Source: Ureibacillus xyleni (GTDB taxonomy: Bacteria; Bacillota; Bacilli; Bacillales_A; Planococcaceae). Taken from it: a stretch of DNA of 64,000 nt. Below are positions 16,646-24,649 of the stretch, in pieces; position 1 is the first letter of the stretch, and every line of letters begins with the position of its first letter. Below the pieces are notes generated by a model. The model had not been told where the DNA came from and ran no database searches. It saw only the letters and a list, made by a program, of their open reading frames with translations. A program made the position numbers and the translations under genes. The DNA is taken from the NCBI RefSeq assembly GCF_900217795.1, contig NZ_OBMQ01000001.1, positions 771,570-835,569 of the forward strand, read 5' to 3'.

Positions 16646-17972
16646 TCATTCCATACGTGAACAACACTAATATAAACCAAACTGGAGTTAGTAATAACGC
16701 AGATCTTGTTTCCACATTAATAAACATAATTATTAAAATCGCTAAAAATAACAACAATACAACATAATTAATAAACGGTGTTAAAGGTGCCTTGAATGTT
16801 GATTTTTTATGTAAATCTGGTCGTTTCTTAGTATAACGAATATGTGATACTAGAATAATTGCCCAAACCCAAATAAAACAAATGGCACTAATTGTTGTTA
16901 CGATACTGAATGCAGAATCCGGGATAAAATAGCTTAATAACCCGCCGATAGATACGACAAAAGTTGAAACAAACAGAGCATTGCTTGGTACAGAGTTTCT
17001 GTTCAGCTTACCTAGTGATTTTCCACCTTGGCTATTTTTACTTAAGTTGAACATGATTCTACTTGTGGAAAATAATCCACTATTACATGCAGAGGCGGCT
17101 GAAGTTAAGACAACAAAATTGATTATGCCTGCTGCTACAGGTATTCCTACCAAACTAAATACTTGTACAAAAGGACTGTTTTCTGCGTTAACGCTTGTCC
17201 AAGGATTAATACATAAAATAACGAAAATCGCACCTACGTAAAATAACAAAATGCGTAATGGAATTTTGTTAATGGCAGAAGGGATGTTCTTCTTAGGGTC
17301 AGATGTTTCGGCAGCTGACACACCAACAATTTCGACTCCGACAAATGAAAAGACAACCATTTGGAAGGCGAATAAAAATCCAGTAATGCCATTTGGAAAT
17401 AGACCACCGTGCGCCCAAAGATTTGTGACGGACACTGTTCCTGTGTTTGTTTTAAATCCTATTACTAACATCACAATTCCAATGATAATTAAAGCAATGA
17501 TTGTGATCACTTTGATGATTGCAAACCAAAATTCTAACTCACCAAATAGTTTAACGGTAAGCAGATTGAAAAATAGTAAAATGACTAAACAAGCAAGTGC
17601 TGGGATCCATTGTGGAATATCAAACCAATATCGTACATACATCCCAACAGCAATGATGTCGGCCATGGCGGTCATAATCCAGCAGAACCAATATGTCCAT
17701 CCAGTGACGTATCCTGCCCATGGACCGATATAATCAACCGCAAAATCATTAAACGATTGATAGCGAGTATTGGATAACAGCAATTCACCCAATGCTCTCA
17801 TGATAAAGAATACAGCAATACCAATAATTAAATAGACAAAAATAATAGATGGACCAGCTTTTTCAATTGCTGCTCCAGAACCTAAAAATAAGCCTGTCCC
17901 AATTGTTCCTCCGATTGCGATTAATTGAACATGGCGGTTTTTTAAGTCGCGTTTTAATTCTTGTTGTGCCAC
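16629..17972 (-). CDS. Amino acid permease, CycA-like (glycine/D-alanine/D-serine type)
   Basis: A 447-residue APC-superfamily (AAT family) transporter with about twelve membrane helices. Segments match E. coli CycA as I recall it: 'NRHVQLIAIGGTIGTGLF', 'GPSIIFVYLIIG', 'SFNDFAVDYIGPWAGY', 'GWTYWFCWIMTAMAD' and 'NFVVLTSAASACNSG'. CycA imports glycine, D-alanine and D-serine with protons. The glycine riboswitch in the leader supports glycine, possibly with alanine or serine, as substrate. The start is the GTG at 17972, behind AAAGGGGG; a TTG at 17990 lies on the wrong side of that site. It is inserted between yqkE and yqkF relative to B. subtilis. Confidence 0.88.
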   Translation of the reverse strand: MAQQELKRDLKNRHVQLIAIGGTIGTGLFLGSGAAIEKAGPSIIFVYLIIGIAVFFIMRALGELLLSNTRYQSFNDFAVDYIGPWAGYVTGWTYWFCWIMTAMADIIAVGMYVRYWFDIPQWIPALACLVILLFFNLLTVKLFGELEFWFAIIKVITIIALIIIGIVMLVIGFKTNTGTVSVTNLWAHGGLFPNGITGFLFAFQMVVFSFVGVEIVGVSAAETSDPKKNIPSAINKIPLRILLFYVGAIFVILCINPWTSVNAENSPFVQVFSLVGIPVAAGIINFVVLTSAASACNSGLFSTSRIMFNLSKNSQGGKSLGKLNRNSVPSNALFVSTFVVSIGGLLSYFIPDSAFSIVTTISAICFIWVWAIILVSHIRYTKKRPDLHKKSTFKAPLTPFINYVVLLLFLAILIIMFINVETRSALLLTPVWFILVLFTYGMRKSAK

Positions 17973-18011
17973 AAGAATGCCCCCTTTCAATTAACATATT
18001 CGATAGAAAAT

Positions 18012-18042
18012 AAAAAAATGAGATAGGATATCCTATCTCATT
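18012..18042 (-). terminator. Leader terminator of the glycine riboswitch
   Basis: A perfect 26-base palindrome occupies 18017-18042 (arm AATGAGATAGGAT), followed on the minus strand by seven T. It lies between the aptamer and the permease start and is the likely expression platform. Confidence 0.8.
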
Positions 18043-18118
18043 AGACATTAAAAATAACAAATAAAATATATAAAAATAGTAAAATAAACGTAGATTTACT
18101 TCTTATACTTGTTACTTT

Positions 18119-18205
18119 TCTGTCCTTTTGCCTGAGATTGTGAACCCTTCGGCGACGCAACATGCGCTCTCTCCAGAAATTGCTCCCGCTATAGTGACCC
18201 CATAG
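18119..18205 (-). ncRNA. Glycine riboswitch (gcvT motif)
   Basis: Read on the minus strand, the region shows the conserved blocks GGAGAGAGCGC, then GCGTCGCCGAAGGG, then AATCTCAGGCAAAAGGACAG. These are the GGAGAG, CCGAAGG and CUCAGGCAAAAGGAC signatures of the glycine aptamer. I see one full aptamer; a second partial 'ghost' partner is possible on the upstream side (18195-18225). It lies in the leader of a CycA-like permease with a terminator downstream. For transporter genes it may be an OFF switch, but the direction cannot be decided by reading alone. Confidence 0.9.
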
Positions 18206-18248
18206 CATTCATCGCGGTTATTTAGTTTGCTTCGAAATGTTGTTATAA

Positions 18249-18277
18249 ATATTAACAATCTATTTTGTTTTTTTCAA
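18249..18277 (-). promoter_or_regulatory. Sigma-A promoter of the permease leader
   Basis: On the minus strand TTGAAA (18277-18272) and TAATAT (18254-18249) are separated by 17 bases. Transcription would start about 25-30 bases before the riboswitch. Confidence 0.55.
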
Positions 18278-18385
18278 TGCTTTCTTACTAAGAATACGAC
18301 ATAAACTTATGAATTTTACTATAGAATTGTAGATAATTGCTGTATATTTGAGTTAGAAATGATATAAAAAAGTTTTAAGAAATGT

Positions 18386-18425
18386 AAAAAAGCTAGCGAA
18401 AAGATTATTTCCCTTCACTAGCTTT
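18386..18425 (-). terminator. Terminator overlapping the end of the VanZ-like gene
   Basis: On the minus strand AAAGCTAG (18425-18418) pairs with CTAGCTTT, which runs into TTTTTT. The left arm is part of the last coding codons. Confidence 0.75.
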
Positions 18426-18893
18426 AAACATAAAATTAATTGAAAAAATGATTTTGAATAAAACAACGAATGTAATTGCTCCTGCTGTATCTAGTAAAAC
18501 ATCTTGAAACACTCCAGTTCTACCTGCGACAAAAGTCTGGCGAAATTCATCAAGTGAAGCAATCAAGAATGTTGAAACTAATGCGTAAAGTATCGCCAAT
18601 TTCAATTTGAACTTTCGGTACAATAAATAAAACAAAACGCCAATGCATCCATATCCGACAAAATGTAGTCCTTTTCTAACTAAAAATTCGATGAAGTAAT
18701 AATATCCACGGGTTTCTACTGAAATCGTTCTACCCCAATAAGTGAATTCAAACTGACTAAGAAAATGATAGAATGGTTCGTCTTTTAGTAAAGTTTGTAA
18801 TGTTGGAACAATCGTTTGCTGTTCATAGGACATACTGGAAACCAAAAAAAGTACAATTAATACTGCAATAATAAGGAAAACGTATTTTTTCAT
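18405..18893 (-). CDS. VanZ family membrane protein
   Basis: A 162-residue protein with four or five membrane helices. It has the VanZ-family marks: 'SSMSYEQQ' after helix 1, 'RKGLHFVGYGCIGVL' in the middle, and 'SLDEFRQTFVAGRTGVFQDV' with 'DTAG' near the end. VanZ proteins are linked to teicoplanin resistance in enterococci, but most family members have no known function. The start overlaps the stop of the aldo/keto reductase by four bases (ATGA), so the two are co-translated. Confidence 0.88.
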   Translation of the reverse strand: MKKYVFLIIAVLIVLFLVSSMSYEQQTIVPTLQTLLKDEPFYHFLSQFEFTYWGRTISVETRGYYYFIEFLVRKGLHFVGYGCIGVLFYLLYRKFKLKLAILYALVSTFLIASLDEFRQTFVAGRTGVFQDVLLDTAGAITFVVLFKIIFSINFMFKASEGK

Positions 18894-19780
18894 CGGTGCT
18901 CGGTATATACATCTTTCTTTGTAATTTGATCTACGTAGGATAAATCTGTAATCGCTTGAGCCTTTTCGTATGCCATTACATTTTGGTTAAGTTGCTCTTT
19001 ACTGCGGGCTCCAATAACCGTTGAAGCAACTACTGGATGATTTAAATTGAATGCAAGTGCCAGAGCGTGGATGTCTTCGTAGTGTGACTCTAAAGATTGG
19101 AGAACTTGCTGTAGTTCATCACTAGAGTAGCTCATATAACTTTGCAATCTGTTTTTCCATTCATTCGTTAGGATACCTTTTGCAATAGAACCTCTTGTTA
19201 CAACGGATGTTCCAGAAGAAGCGATTTGTTCAAACCATTCCTCTGCGCGGCGATCTAAAAGGTTATATTGCATCATATTTGAAATGGCATTACTGTTCTT
19301 TAAAAAGGATGTAAACACATTTGGTCGGATTGATGAAATCCCATATTCACGAATTAATCCTTGTTCTTTCAAACGTTCAAATGTTTCGATAATGTCATCC
19401 CACGGGTCATCAATGGTACCGCCATGTAATTGATAAACATCAATATAATCCGTTTTTAGTCGACGTAAGCTGCTCTTTAATCCGTTTTCAATGTGAGATG
19501 GGGAAGGGTCCCAACGCCATCCATTTTCCCCGTCATTCCACCTGTTACCAACTTTTGTTGCAAGAATTAATTCGTTACGATGTGGTTTTAAAAGTTCGCC
19601 GACAATTTCTTCGTTGATACCTTTATCATATAGATCTGCTGTATCAAAATAATTAATGCCATAATCAATGGCAGAATGAATAATCGGTTTTGCATCTATT
19701 ATATTAGTAGGTAAAGACATACATCCTAAACTTAATTCGGTGATTTCAATGGAGCTATTTCCAAGCGCCCTTTTTTTCAT
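18890..19780 (-). CDS. yqkF: Aldo/keto reductase, YqkF-like
   Basis: NADPH-dependent aldo/keto reductase of 296 residues with a TIM-barrel fold. The catalytic tetrad is visible: Asp and Tyr in 'NYFDTADLYDKG', Lys in 'LILATKVG', and His in 'DVYQLHGG'. The C-terminal phosphate-binding part is 'VVASTVIGARSKEQL'. The start is the ATG at 19780 (KKRALGNSSIEITELS); the longer frame upstream runs into the divergent nudF region and has no site. yqkF next to nudF is the B. subtilis arrangement. Physiological substrate unknown. Confidence 0.9.
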   Translation of the reverse strand: MKKRALGNSSIEITELSLGCMSLPTNIIDAKPIIHSAIDYGINYFDTADLYDKGINEEIVGELLKPHRNELILATKVGNRWNDGENGWRWDPSPSHIENGLKSSLRRLKTDYIDVYQLHGGTIDDPWDDIIETFERLKEQGLIREYGISSIRPNVFTSFLKNSNAISNMMQYNLLDRRAEEWFEQIASSGTSVVTRGSIAKGILTNEWKNRLQSYMSYSSDELQQVLQSLESHYEDIHALALAFNLNHPVVASTVIGARSKEQLNQNVMAYEKAQAITDLSYVDQITKKDVYTEHR

Positions 19781-19860
19781 TTGAACACGCCTTTCTGCCA
19801 TACAATTTCTAACTACAATGGTACAATGAATGTAATGAACAGGACAAGCGAGGAATCCTA

Positions 19861-20403
19861 ATGAAAAAATTTGAAGAGAAAACAATCGGCTCAAATCAAA
19901 TCTTTAATGGTAAAGTCATTTCATTAAAAGTAGATGATGTTCTGCTTCCAAATGGTAACAAGTCAATACGAGAAATCGTAAACCATCCCGGTGCAGTTGC
20001 AGTTATTGCCATTACGGATGAAGGAAAGCTAATTCTAGTGGAACAATACCGTAAAGCATTGGAAAGATCGATTATTGAAATTCCTGCGGGGAAACTGGAG
20101 CCGGGGGAAGCACCTGAAGTGACAGCAAGACGTGAATTAGAAGAAGAAACGGGTTTAGGTTGTCATAAGCTAAGTTATCTTCAAACTTTTGCAACATCAC
20201 CCGGATTTGCCGATGAAGTGATCCATCTTTATGTAGCTGAGCAATTATTTGAAATTGAAGAAAAGGCTGAGCTTGATGAAGACGAATTTGTTGAACTAAT
20301 GCAAGTCTCTATTGAAGAAGCGGAAGAAATGGTAAAAGACGGCCGCATTTATGACGCAAAAACGGCATTTGCTGTTCTTTGGATGCAACTAAATAAATCT
20401 TAG
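19861..20403 (+). CDS. nudF: ADP-ribose pyrophosphatase NudF
   Basis: A 180-residue Nudix hydrolase that splits ADP-ribose into AMP and ribose-5-phosphate. The Nudix box is complete: 'GKLEPGEAPEVTARRELEEE' followed by TGL, containing the GX5EX7REUXEEXGU pattern that binds Mg. The start is ATG 19861 with GAGGAA seven bases ahead. It is divergent from yqkF and ends in a terminator. Length and neighbours match B. subtilis NudF (YqkG). Confidence 0.95.
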   Translation: MKKFEEKTIGSNQIFNGKVISLKVDDVLLPNGNKSIREIVNHPGAVAVIAITDEGKLILVEQYRKALERSIIEIPAGKLEPGEAPEVTARRELEEETGLGCHKLSYLQTFATSPGFADEVIHLYVAEQLFEIEEKAELDEDEFVELMQVSIEEAEEMVKDGRIYDAKTAFAVLWMQLNKS

Positions 20404-20433
20404 CTTGCCATACGGAATTGGCAAGTTTTTTTT
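20404..20433 (+). terminator. Terminator after nudF
   Basis: CTTGCCA (20404-20410) pairs with TGGCAAG (20419-20425), followed by eight T. Confidence 0.9.
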
Positions 20434-20541
20434 ACGTCATAGACCCTTACTAAATATAAAATTTGATAGAATCTATCGAAAATCGGGGGGTATATTGATA
20501 GAGGACGAGCATAAGATGGTAACAACGAAAGGAGAATGCTT

Positions 20542-21057
20542 ATGTATCGTTCCACTCTATTAATCCAATTTGCAGTGATTCTAGCAATTAGCTTTGTAAG
20601 TGGAGTCGTTTGTTTTCAGTTGTTTCCCTTGGACAAGGCAATGGAGTTAATTAAATATATAGATCCAAGAGTTCTAGAATTAACTGACATCACTATCTGG
20701 AATACAATCATTCCCCTTGTAGCTTGGATTGTACTAGTACTGTTTTTCGCAACCCATCCGTATTTACATGTTCTGGCTCGATTTGTTGTTGCAGTGAAAG
20801 CAACATTTTTCGGTTTTAGTTCCGTTTTTCTATTAACGCAGCAAGAATCTTTATTAGTTTATAGTGCATGGTGGTTTCCATTTCAATTTGTTTATTGCAT
20901 TCTACTTTTCTTACTTTGTTCGGTTTATGCAACGAAGAAAGTTGGACAAAAGCGAAAGTATTTTTTCTCCCAAAGACTTTTTGTCACATTAATAGTTGCC
21001 ATCACTCTAATTTGTGTGGGTGAAAACTTGGTAATTACTTATGTTATTCCGAGTTAG
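20542..21057 (+). CDS. Multi-pass membrane protein at the spoIIM position
   Basis: A 171-residue hydrophobic protein with about five membrane helices and a short charged loop (TKKVGQKRKYF) before the last. It lies between nudF and fur, where B. subtilis has spoIIM, needed for engulfment. The 'FVVAVKATFFGFSSVFLL' segment is loosely like the SpoIIM helix entering 'KGIVVGFTVGFL', but overall similarity is too weak for me to call it SpoIIM. The ATG at 20542 has AAAGGAG eight bases ahead; an ATG two codons earlier is too close to that site. Confidence 0.6.
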   Translation: MYRSTLLIQFAVILAISFVSGVVCFQLFPLDKAMELIKYIDPRVLELTDITIWNTIIPLVAWIVLVLFFATHPYLHVLARFVVAVKATFFGFSSVFLLTQQESLLVYSAWWFPFQFVYCILLFLLCSVYATKKVGQKRKYFFSQRLFVTLIVAITLICVGENLVITYVIPS

Positions 21058-21111
21058 CTTAAATTACGAGCATGATAACTTTGAAGATTTTATTAATAAA
21101 GAATCCCTCTC

Positions 21112-21141
21112 TTGTAATAGCTTTCACTCATTTGGTATAAT
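21112..21141 (+). promoter_or_regulatory. Sigma-A promoter of fur
   Basis: TTGTAA (21112-21117) and TATAAT (21136-21141) are separated by 18 bases, about 25 bases before the fur start. Confidence 0.6.
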
Positions 21142-21165
21142 GAGATGAGTTTAGGAGGGCGTCTT

Positions 21166-21621
21166 ATGGAAAGCCGTATTGATCGAATTAAAAAGCAACT
21201 GCATAGTGCTGGCTATAAACTGACGCCGCAGCGTGAAGCGACAGTTGCAGTACTATTAGAACATGAAGAAGACCATTTAAGTGCTGAGGACGTTTACTTA
21301 CTTGTAAAAGATAAAGCACCAGAAATTGGTTTAGCCACAGTATACCGAACATTAGAATTATTAACAGAATTAAAGATTGTCGATAAAATTAATTTCGGCG
21401 ATGGTGTGTCCCGTTACGATTTACGACAAGAAGGGGCAAAGCATTTCCACCACCACCTCGTCTGCATCGAATGTGGAGCTGTAGACGAAATTCAAGAAGA
21501 CTTATTAGATGATGTTGAAGCAATCGTCGAAAAACGTTGGAACTTTATTATTAAAGATCATCGTTTAACTTTCCACGGAATTTGCCATCGTTGCCATGAC
21601 CAACAAATTGAGGAAAAATAA
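21166..21621 (+). CDS. fur: Ferric uptake regulator Fur
   Basis: A 151-residue metal-dependent repressor. A winged-helix DNA-binding domain contains 'YKLTPQREATVAVLLEHE' and the recognition part 'GLATVYRTLELL'. A dimerisation domain carries the His-rich metal site 'HFHHHLVCIECGAVDEI' and a second Cys pair 'CHRCHD' that completes a structural zinc site. It belongs to the Fur/PerR/Zur family; the position between the nudF block and xerD is that of B. subtilis Fur, which represses iron uptake. The ATG at 21166 has GGAGGG seven bases ahead. Confidence 0.92.
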   Translation: MESRIDRIKKQLHSAGYKLTPQREATVAVLLEHEEDHLSAEDVYLLVKDKAPEIGLATVYRTLELLTELKIVDKINFGDGVSRYDLRQEGAKHFHHHLVCIECGAVDEIQEDLLDDVEAIVEKRWNFIIKDHRLTFHGICHRCHDQQIEEK

Positions 21622-21624
21622 TTA

Positions 21625-21660
21625 AAAGGTGTACCTAAGAACGACTTAAGTACACCTTTA
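21625..21660. terminator. Bidirectional terminator after fur
   Basis: AAAGGTGTAC (21625-21634) pairs with GTACACCTTT (21650-21659), with AT-rich tails on both strands. It also ends the convergent TcaA-like gene. Confidence 0.85.
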
Positions 21661-21666
21661 TTACTT

Positions 21667-23160
21667 TTAATAGACTCTAGTTTTCGAAACCGTTTTCGTA
21701 TCCTCAATACTAGCTATTTTCAATACACCATCAATTAACTGAAAGACATAGCGTTTTTCCCGTTCATAATGCCATGTACCCTCTTCTTCCGAATAAAATC
21801 TAAAAATCTCCTTTGAGTCAAGTTTTAGGCTATTTTCAGTATATGGAGAAATTTTTAACACATCATTGGAAATAAAGTCATAGTAATAAAAATAGAAAGA
21901 CATTTGATCAATAACAAATTGTTCGTAGTTTCTTTGTAATTGGGAGCCATTGATAAAATAATGGTCAACATAAGAGAAGTCAGCGTAGTTTACAGCGAGG
22001 TTATAGTTATTCCTAAAATTATAAAATGTATCCCGAGCTATATCACGATAATTTTCATAGAAATTTTGAATTCTTTGTTGTTTTTCTTTTTCTTCTTTTT
22101 CGGCTTTTCGCTGCTGTTGCACTTGTTCAAAGGTAATATGTTGATTTTCATCCGTAAGCAAGAGTGTTTCAGATTTAATCGTTTCATTATTATCCTTCGA
22201 TTCTGCATGAATTTTGACAGTACCATCAAGAGGTGCAGCAAGAAGTTCTATTTCAGCCACTGTTTTTTTCGTATTGTCCCCGTTAATATAAACAGTAGCA
22301 TTCTCGATGTCCGATGTAAGCTTCGTTATATGCTTATCTAAATCAATTTCAACAACATGTTTATTATTCCCATCTCCGTTTATTTCAACTTTATGTTCAA
22401 CATCCTTTTCAAAATAATCATCTTTTAAGGTTAATGTATAGTCATACGTTCCAGGAACAAAATTTCCGATTGTTATCGTATCAGTTGATATTTCTTTATT
22501 TAGACCCTCAATATTTACTGTTGCAGCGTGACTAGTTGTTTTTGCACTAACTTGAATCGGGTGATATTGAAATTTTAATTTTTTATAAAATAGAAAGTAT
22601 TTTTCTTCTTGAACAGTAAATATTTTGTTTCCATAATCATCATAAATGGGTTCTGCATATCCTATATTCTCGTATTCTTGAATTGCTCGCTCGATTCCAT
22701 CTTGTGCAAAGGATTTCCATGCATCCTCATCCATATAGTGATAAAAACTACTCGCTGTATAGATGGTGTTTTCAGGGAATACAAAAAGATTTGTAAATTG
22801 TTCTTTGTTTTCTTCAGTAAAATGTTTGTTCATCAATACAAACTGTCTTTCTGGATCCACCTTATTAGCTAGGATAATATGTGTGATGATTAGGGAGATT
22901 ATTAGAATTATAGCGGCAATTATCAAGATTTTTGTAGAAGTTTTCCATTGTTTCATGTTAAATTTTTGATTTTCCTTTTTGGTAATTTGGGTGCCACAAT
23001 GTATGCAAAATTTTTGTTCGCTTTTTATTTCTTTACCACAAGAGGGGCATGACATTTGAACGGCATCTTTTTCATCAATCGGTGGGAGTGGGGAACCACA
23101 TTCAATACAAAATTCATCAAAATCTGTGGCATCTTTTCCACAATTGTGGCAAATACGCAT
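21667..23160 (-). CDS. Zinc-ribbon membrane protein, TcaA/YvbJ-like
   Basis: A 497-residue protein with two N-terminal zinc ribbons ('CHNCGK...CIECG' and 'CPSCGK...CIHCG', residues 4-60). One membrane helix follows (about 78-102), then a large extracytoplasmic part with repeated beta-rich modules (PVHxVxAKTTSHAATVNIEG-like; 'GTYDYTLTLKDDYF'), a Lys/Glu coiled coil near 345-370 and an NTF2-like C-terminal domain. This is the layout of S. aureus TcaA and B. subtilis YvbJ, linked to glycopeptide susceptibility. It is inserted between fur and xerD, in opposite orientation. GGGGAGGT precedes the ATG. Confidence 0.78.
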   Translation of the reverse strand: MRICHNCGKDATDFDEFCIECGSPLPPIDEKDAVQMSCPSCGKEIKSEQKFCIHCGTQITKKENQKFNMKQWKTSTKILIIAAIILIISLIITHIILANKVDPERQFVLMNKHFTEENKEQFTNLFVFPENTIYTASSFYHYMDEDAWKSFAQDGIERAIQEYENIGYAEPIYDDYGNKIFTVQEEKYFLFYKKLKFQYHPIQVSAKTTSHAATVNIEGLNKEISTDTITIGNFVPGTYDYTLTLKDDYFEKDVEHKVEINGDGNNKHVVEIDLDKHITKLTSDIENATVYINGDNTKKTVAEIELLAAPLDGTVKIHAESKDNNETIKSETLLLTDENQHITFEQVQQQRKAEKEEKEKQQRIQNFYENYRDIARDTFYNFRNNYNLAVNYADFSYVDHYFINGSQLQRNYEQFVIDQMSFYFYYYDFISNDVLKISPYTENSLKLDSKEIFRFYSEEEGTWHYEREKRYVFQLIDGVLKIASIEDTKTVSKTRVY

Positions 23161-23266
23161 AATTTAGTACCTCCCCATAATATCTTTATTATTAATATAT
23201 CGTTCCTTATTTACAGTAATAACTAAAATGTTGGAAATTTTTGTTAAATCTAAGGGGGAGTCAAGA

Positions 23267-23533
23267 GTGGTTAAAGCAAGTTTTGAAACGGAATTAGGGA
23301 TAAATGACATTAAAAAACGGTTACTTGAAACGAATGAACAAAGATTGGAACTAATCGTTAAACTTGGAGAAGTTACAAATAAGGTACTTGGTAAAAATGA
23401 AACTGAACTAACACTGTTAAACCAATTTACGGATCAACTATTAAACTTAGACTTAGAGATTTATCAATTGCTTTGTAAGTTAGATAAGTTTAATGCAAAA
23501 TGCAGTCATTGCCCTAATTGCCATCAACCATAA
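23267..23533 (+). CDS. Small coiled-coil protein with C-terminal CxxC motif
   Basis: An 88-residue acidic helical protein that I cannot assign to a family. A Leu-rich coiled coil spans about residues 10-75. The end 'CSHCPNCHQP' has a C-x2-C-x2-C pattern that could bind metal. The initiator is GTG at 23267, six bases after AAGGGGGAG; the ATG at 23228 would place that site inside the gene. In B. subtilis the short gene yqzK lies between fur and ripX; this has the same slot but I see no convincing similarity. Confidence 0.65.
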   Translation: MVKASFETELGINDIKKRLLETNEQRLELIVKLGEVTNKVLGKNETELTLLNQFTDQLLNLDLEIYQLLCKLDKFNAKCSHCPNCHQP

Positions 23534-23540
23534 CGATCAC

Positions 23541-23576
23541 TCCCTCTAGTGCCATCTTGCGCTAGGGGATTTTTTA
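23541..23576 (+). terminator. Terminator before xerD
   Basis: TCCCTCTAG (23541-23549) pairs with CTAGGGGA (23562-23569) with one bulge, followed by TTTTTT. Confidence 0.8.
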
Positions 23577-23638
23577 GTTTTTAGACAGAACATGGTAAAA
23601 TAAAGTGAAAGAAGCAAACAGAAATGGGGCCTGTCCAA

Positions 23639-24541
23639 ATGAGAAATTTTACAGATCCACTCAACGATTATCTTCACTTTTTACAAGTTGAACGACAATT
23701 ATCGACAAACACTTTATCTTCCTATCGACGAGATTTAGAGAGTTATATAAATAATTTAAATAAAGAACAAGGATTACAAAGTTTAAATCATGTGGAAAGA
23801 ACAAATATATTAATTCATTTAGAAAACTTACGAAATCAAGGAATTTCAGCCCGTACTGTAGCTCGTCACATTTCTTCAATCCGCTCTTTTCATCAATTTT
23901 TATTGCGCGATAAAGTGACAGAGCAAGACCCAACTGTTCACTTAGAAATGCCTCAAATCGAGCAAAAGCTACCAAAAGTATTGTCAATTGAAGAAATTGA
24001 AAGTTTAATTTCTGCTCCAAATCGTGATAAACCACAAGGAATACGGGATGTTGCCATGCTAGAAATTTTGTATGGGACAGGCATGCGCATTAGTGAATGT
24101 ATTGGCTTAAACCTAGAAGATGTGCACTTAACAATGGGTTTTGTTCGAGTTTACGGAAAAGGTGGGAAGGAGAGAATTGTCCCACTAGGAAAAGGTGCAA
24201 TCCGTGCGTGCGATCACTATTTACAAAATGCACGGAGTAAGTTACAAGGAAAATATCCGAAAACTGACGCATTTTTTATAAATCAGCGAGGAAAACGTTT
24301 AACTCGGCAAGGTTGTTGGAAACTCTTAAAAGAGCATGCGACAAATGCAAACATCAAAAAAGAAATTACCCCCCATACATTGCGACATAGCTTTGCTACA
24401 CATTTAATTGAAAATGGGGCGGATTTACGTGCAGTGCAAGAAATGTTAGGACATGCAGACATCTCGACAACACAGATTTACACTCATATTAGTAAAACGA
24501 GATTATCGGAAGTTTATAAACAATTTCATCCGAGAGCTTAA
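23639..24541 (+). CDS. xerD: Tyrosine recombinase XerD (RipX)
   Basis: A 300-residue site-specific recombinase that, with XerC/CodV, resolves chromosome dimers at dif. An N-terminal SAM-like domain ('YLHFLQVERQLSTNTLSSYRR') is followed by the catalytic domain with Arg in 'GTGMRISE', Lys in 'VYGKGGKER', 'HTLRHSFATHL', His in 'GHADIS' and Tyr in 'QIYTHIS'. The start is uncertain: the ATG at 23639 has GGGG nine bases ahead, while an in-frame ATG at 23624 lacks a clear site. Its position between fur and deoB matches ripX of B. subtilis. Confidence 0.94.
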   Translation: MRNFTDPLNDYLHFLQVERQLSTNTLSSYRRDLESYINNLNKEQGLQSLNHVERTNILIHLENLRNQGISARTVARHISSIRSFHQFLLRDKVTEQDPTVHLEMPQIEQKLPKVLSIEEIESLISAPNRDKPQGIRDVAMLEILYGTGMRISECIGLNLEDVHLTMGFVRVYGKGGKERIVPLGKGAIRACDHYLQNARSKLQGKYPKTDAFFINQRGKRLTRQGCWKLLKEHATNANIKKEITPHTLRHSFATHLIENGADLRAVQEMLGHADISTTQIYTHISKTRLSEVYKQFHPRA

Positions 24542-24579
24542 GCATCAACTTAATGCACACACAAATTTAAATTAGATAC

Positions 24580-24593
24580 GTCAGATGTCTGAC
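24580..24593. promoter_or_regulatory. Palindrome upstream of deoB
   Basis: GTCAGATGTCTGAC has six-base perfect arms around TG. It lies 57 bp before the deoB start and 38 bp after xerD. It looks like an operator for a GntR-type or similar dimeric repressor, or a short terminator arm; the sequence alone does not decide. Confidence 0.35.
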
Positions 24594-24649
24594 CTTTATT
24601 TCTTTAGGCAAATTAGGTAATATTAACTTTGTAAGAGGAGGACGAATAA

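Larger units (their letters stand above)
17973..18404. other. Leader and gap between VanZ-like gene and permease
   Basis: This 432-bp gap is filled by the permease promoter, glycine riboswitch and leader terminator, plus the terminator of the VanZ-like gene near 18386. I see no further gene. Confidence 0.7.

Noticed and set aside
17251..17733. 160-codon plus-strand frame within the permease
   Set aside because: A shadow of a hydrophobic membrane-protein gene on the other strand; no start site.
20542..21057. Calling the membrane protein SpoIIM outright
   Set aside because: Position fits, but length (171 versus about 214) and sequence similarity are too weak; listed as a positional equivalent only.
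21940..22341. 133-codon frame on the plus strand
   Set aside because: Antisense to the Lys/Glu-rich coiled coil of the TcaA-like gene; low complexity (phenylalanine runs) explains the open frame.
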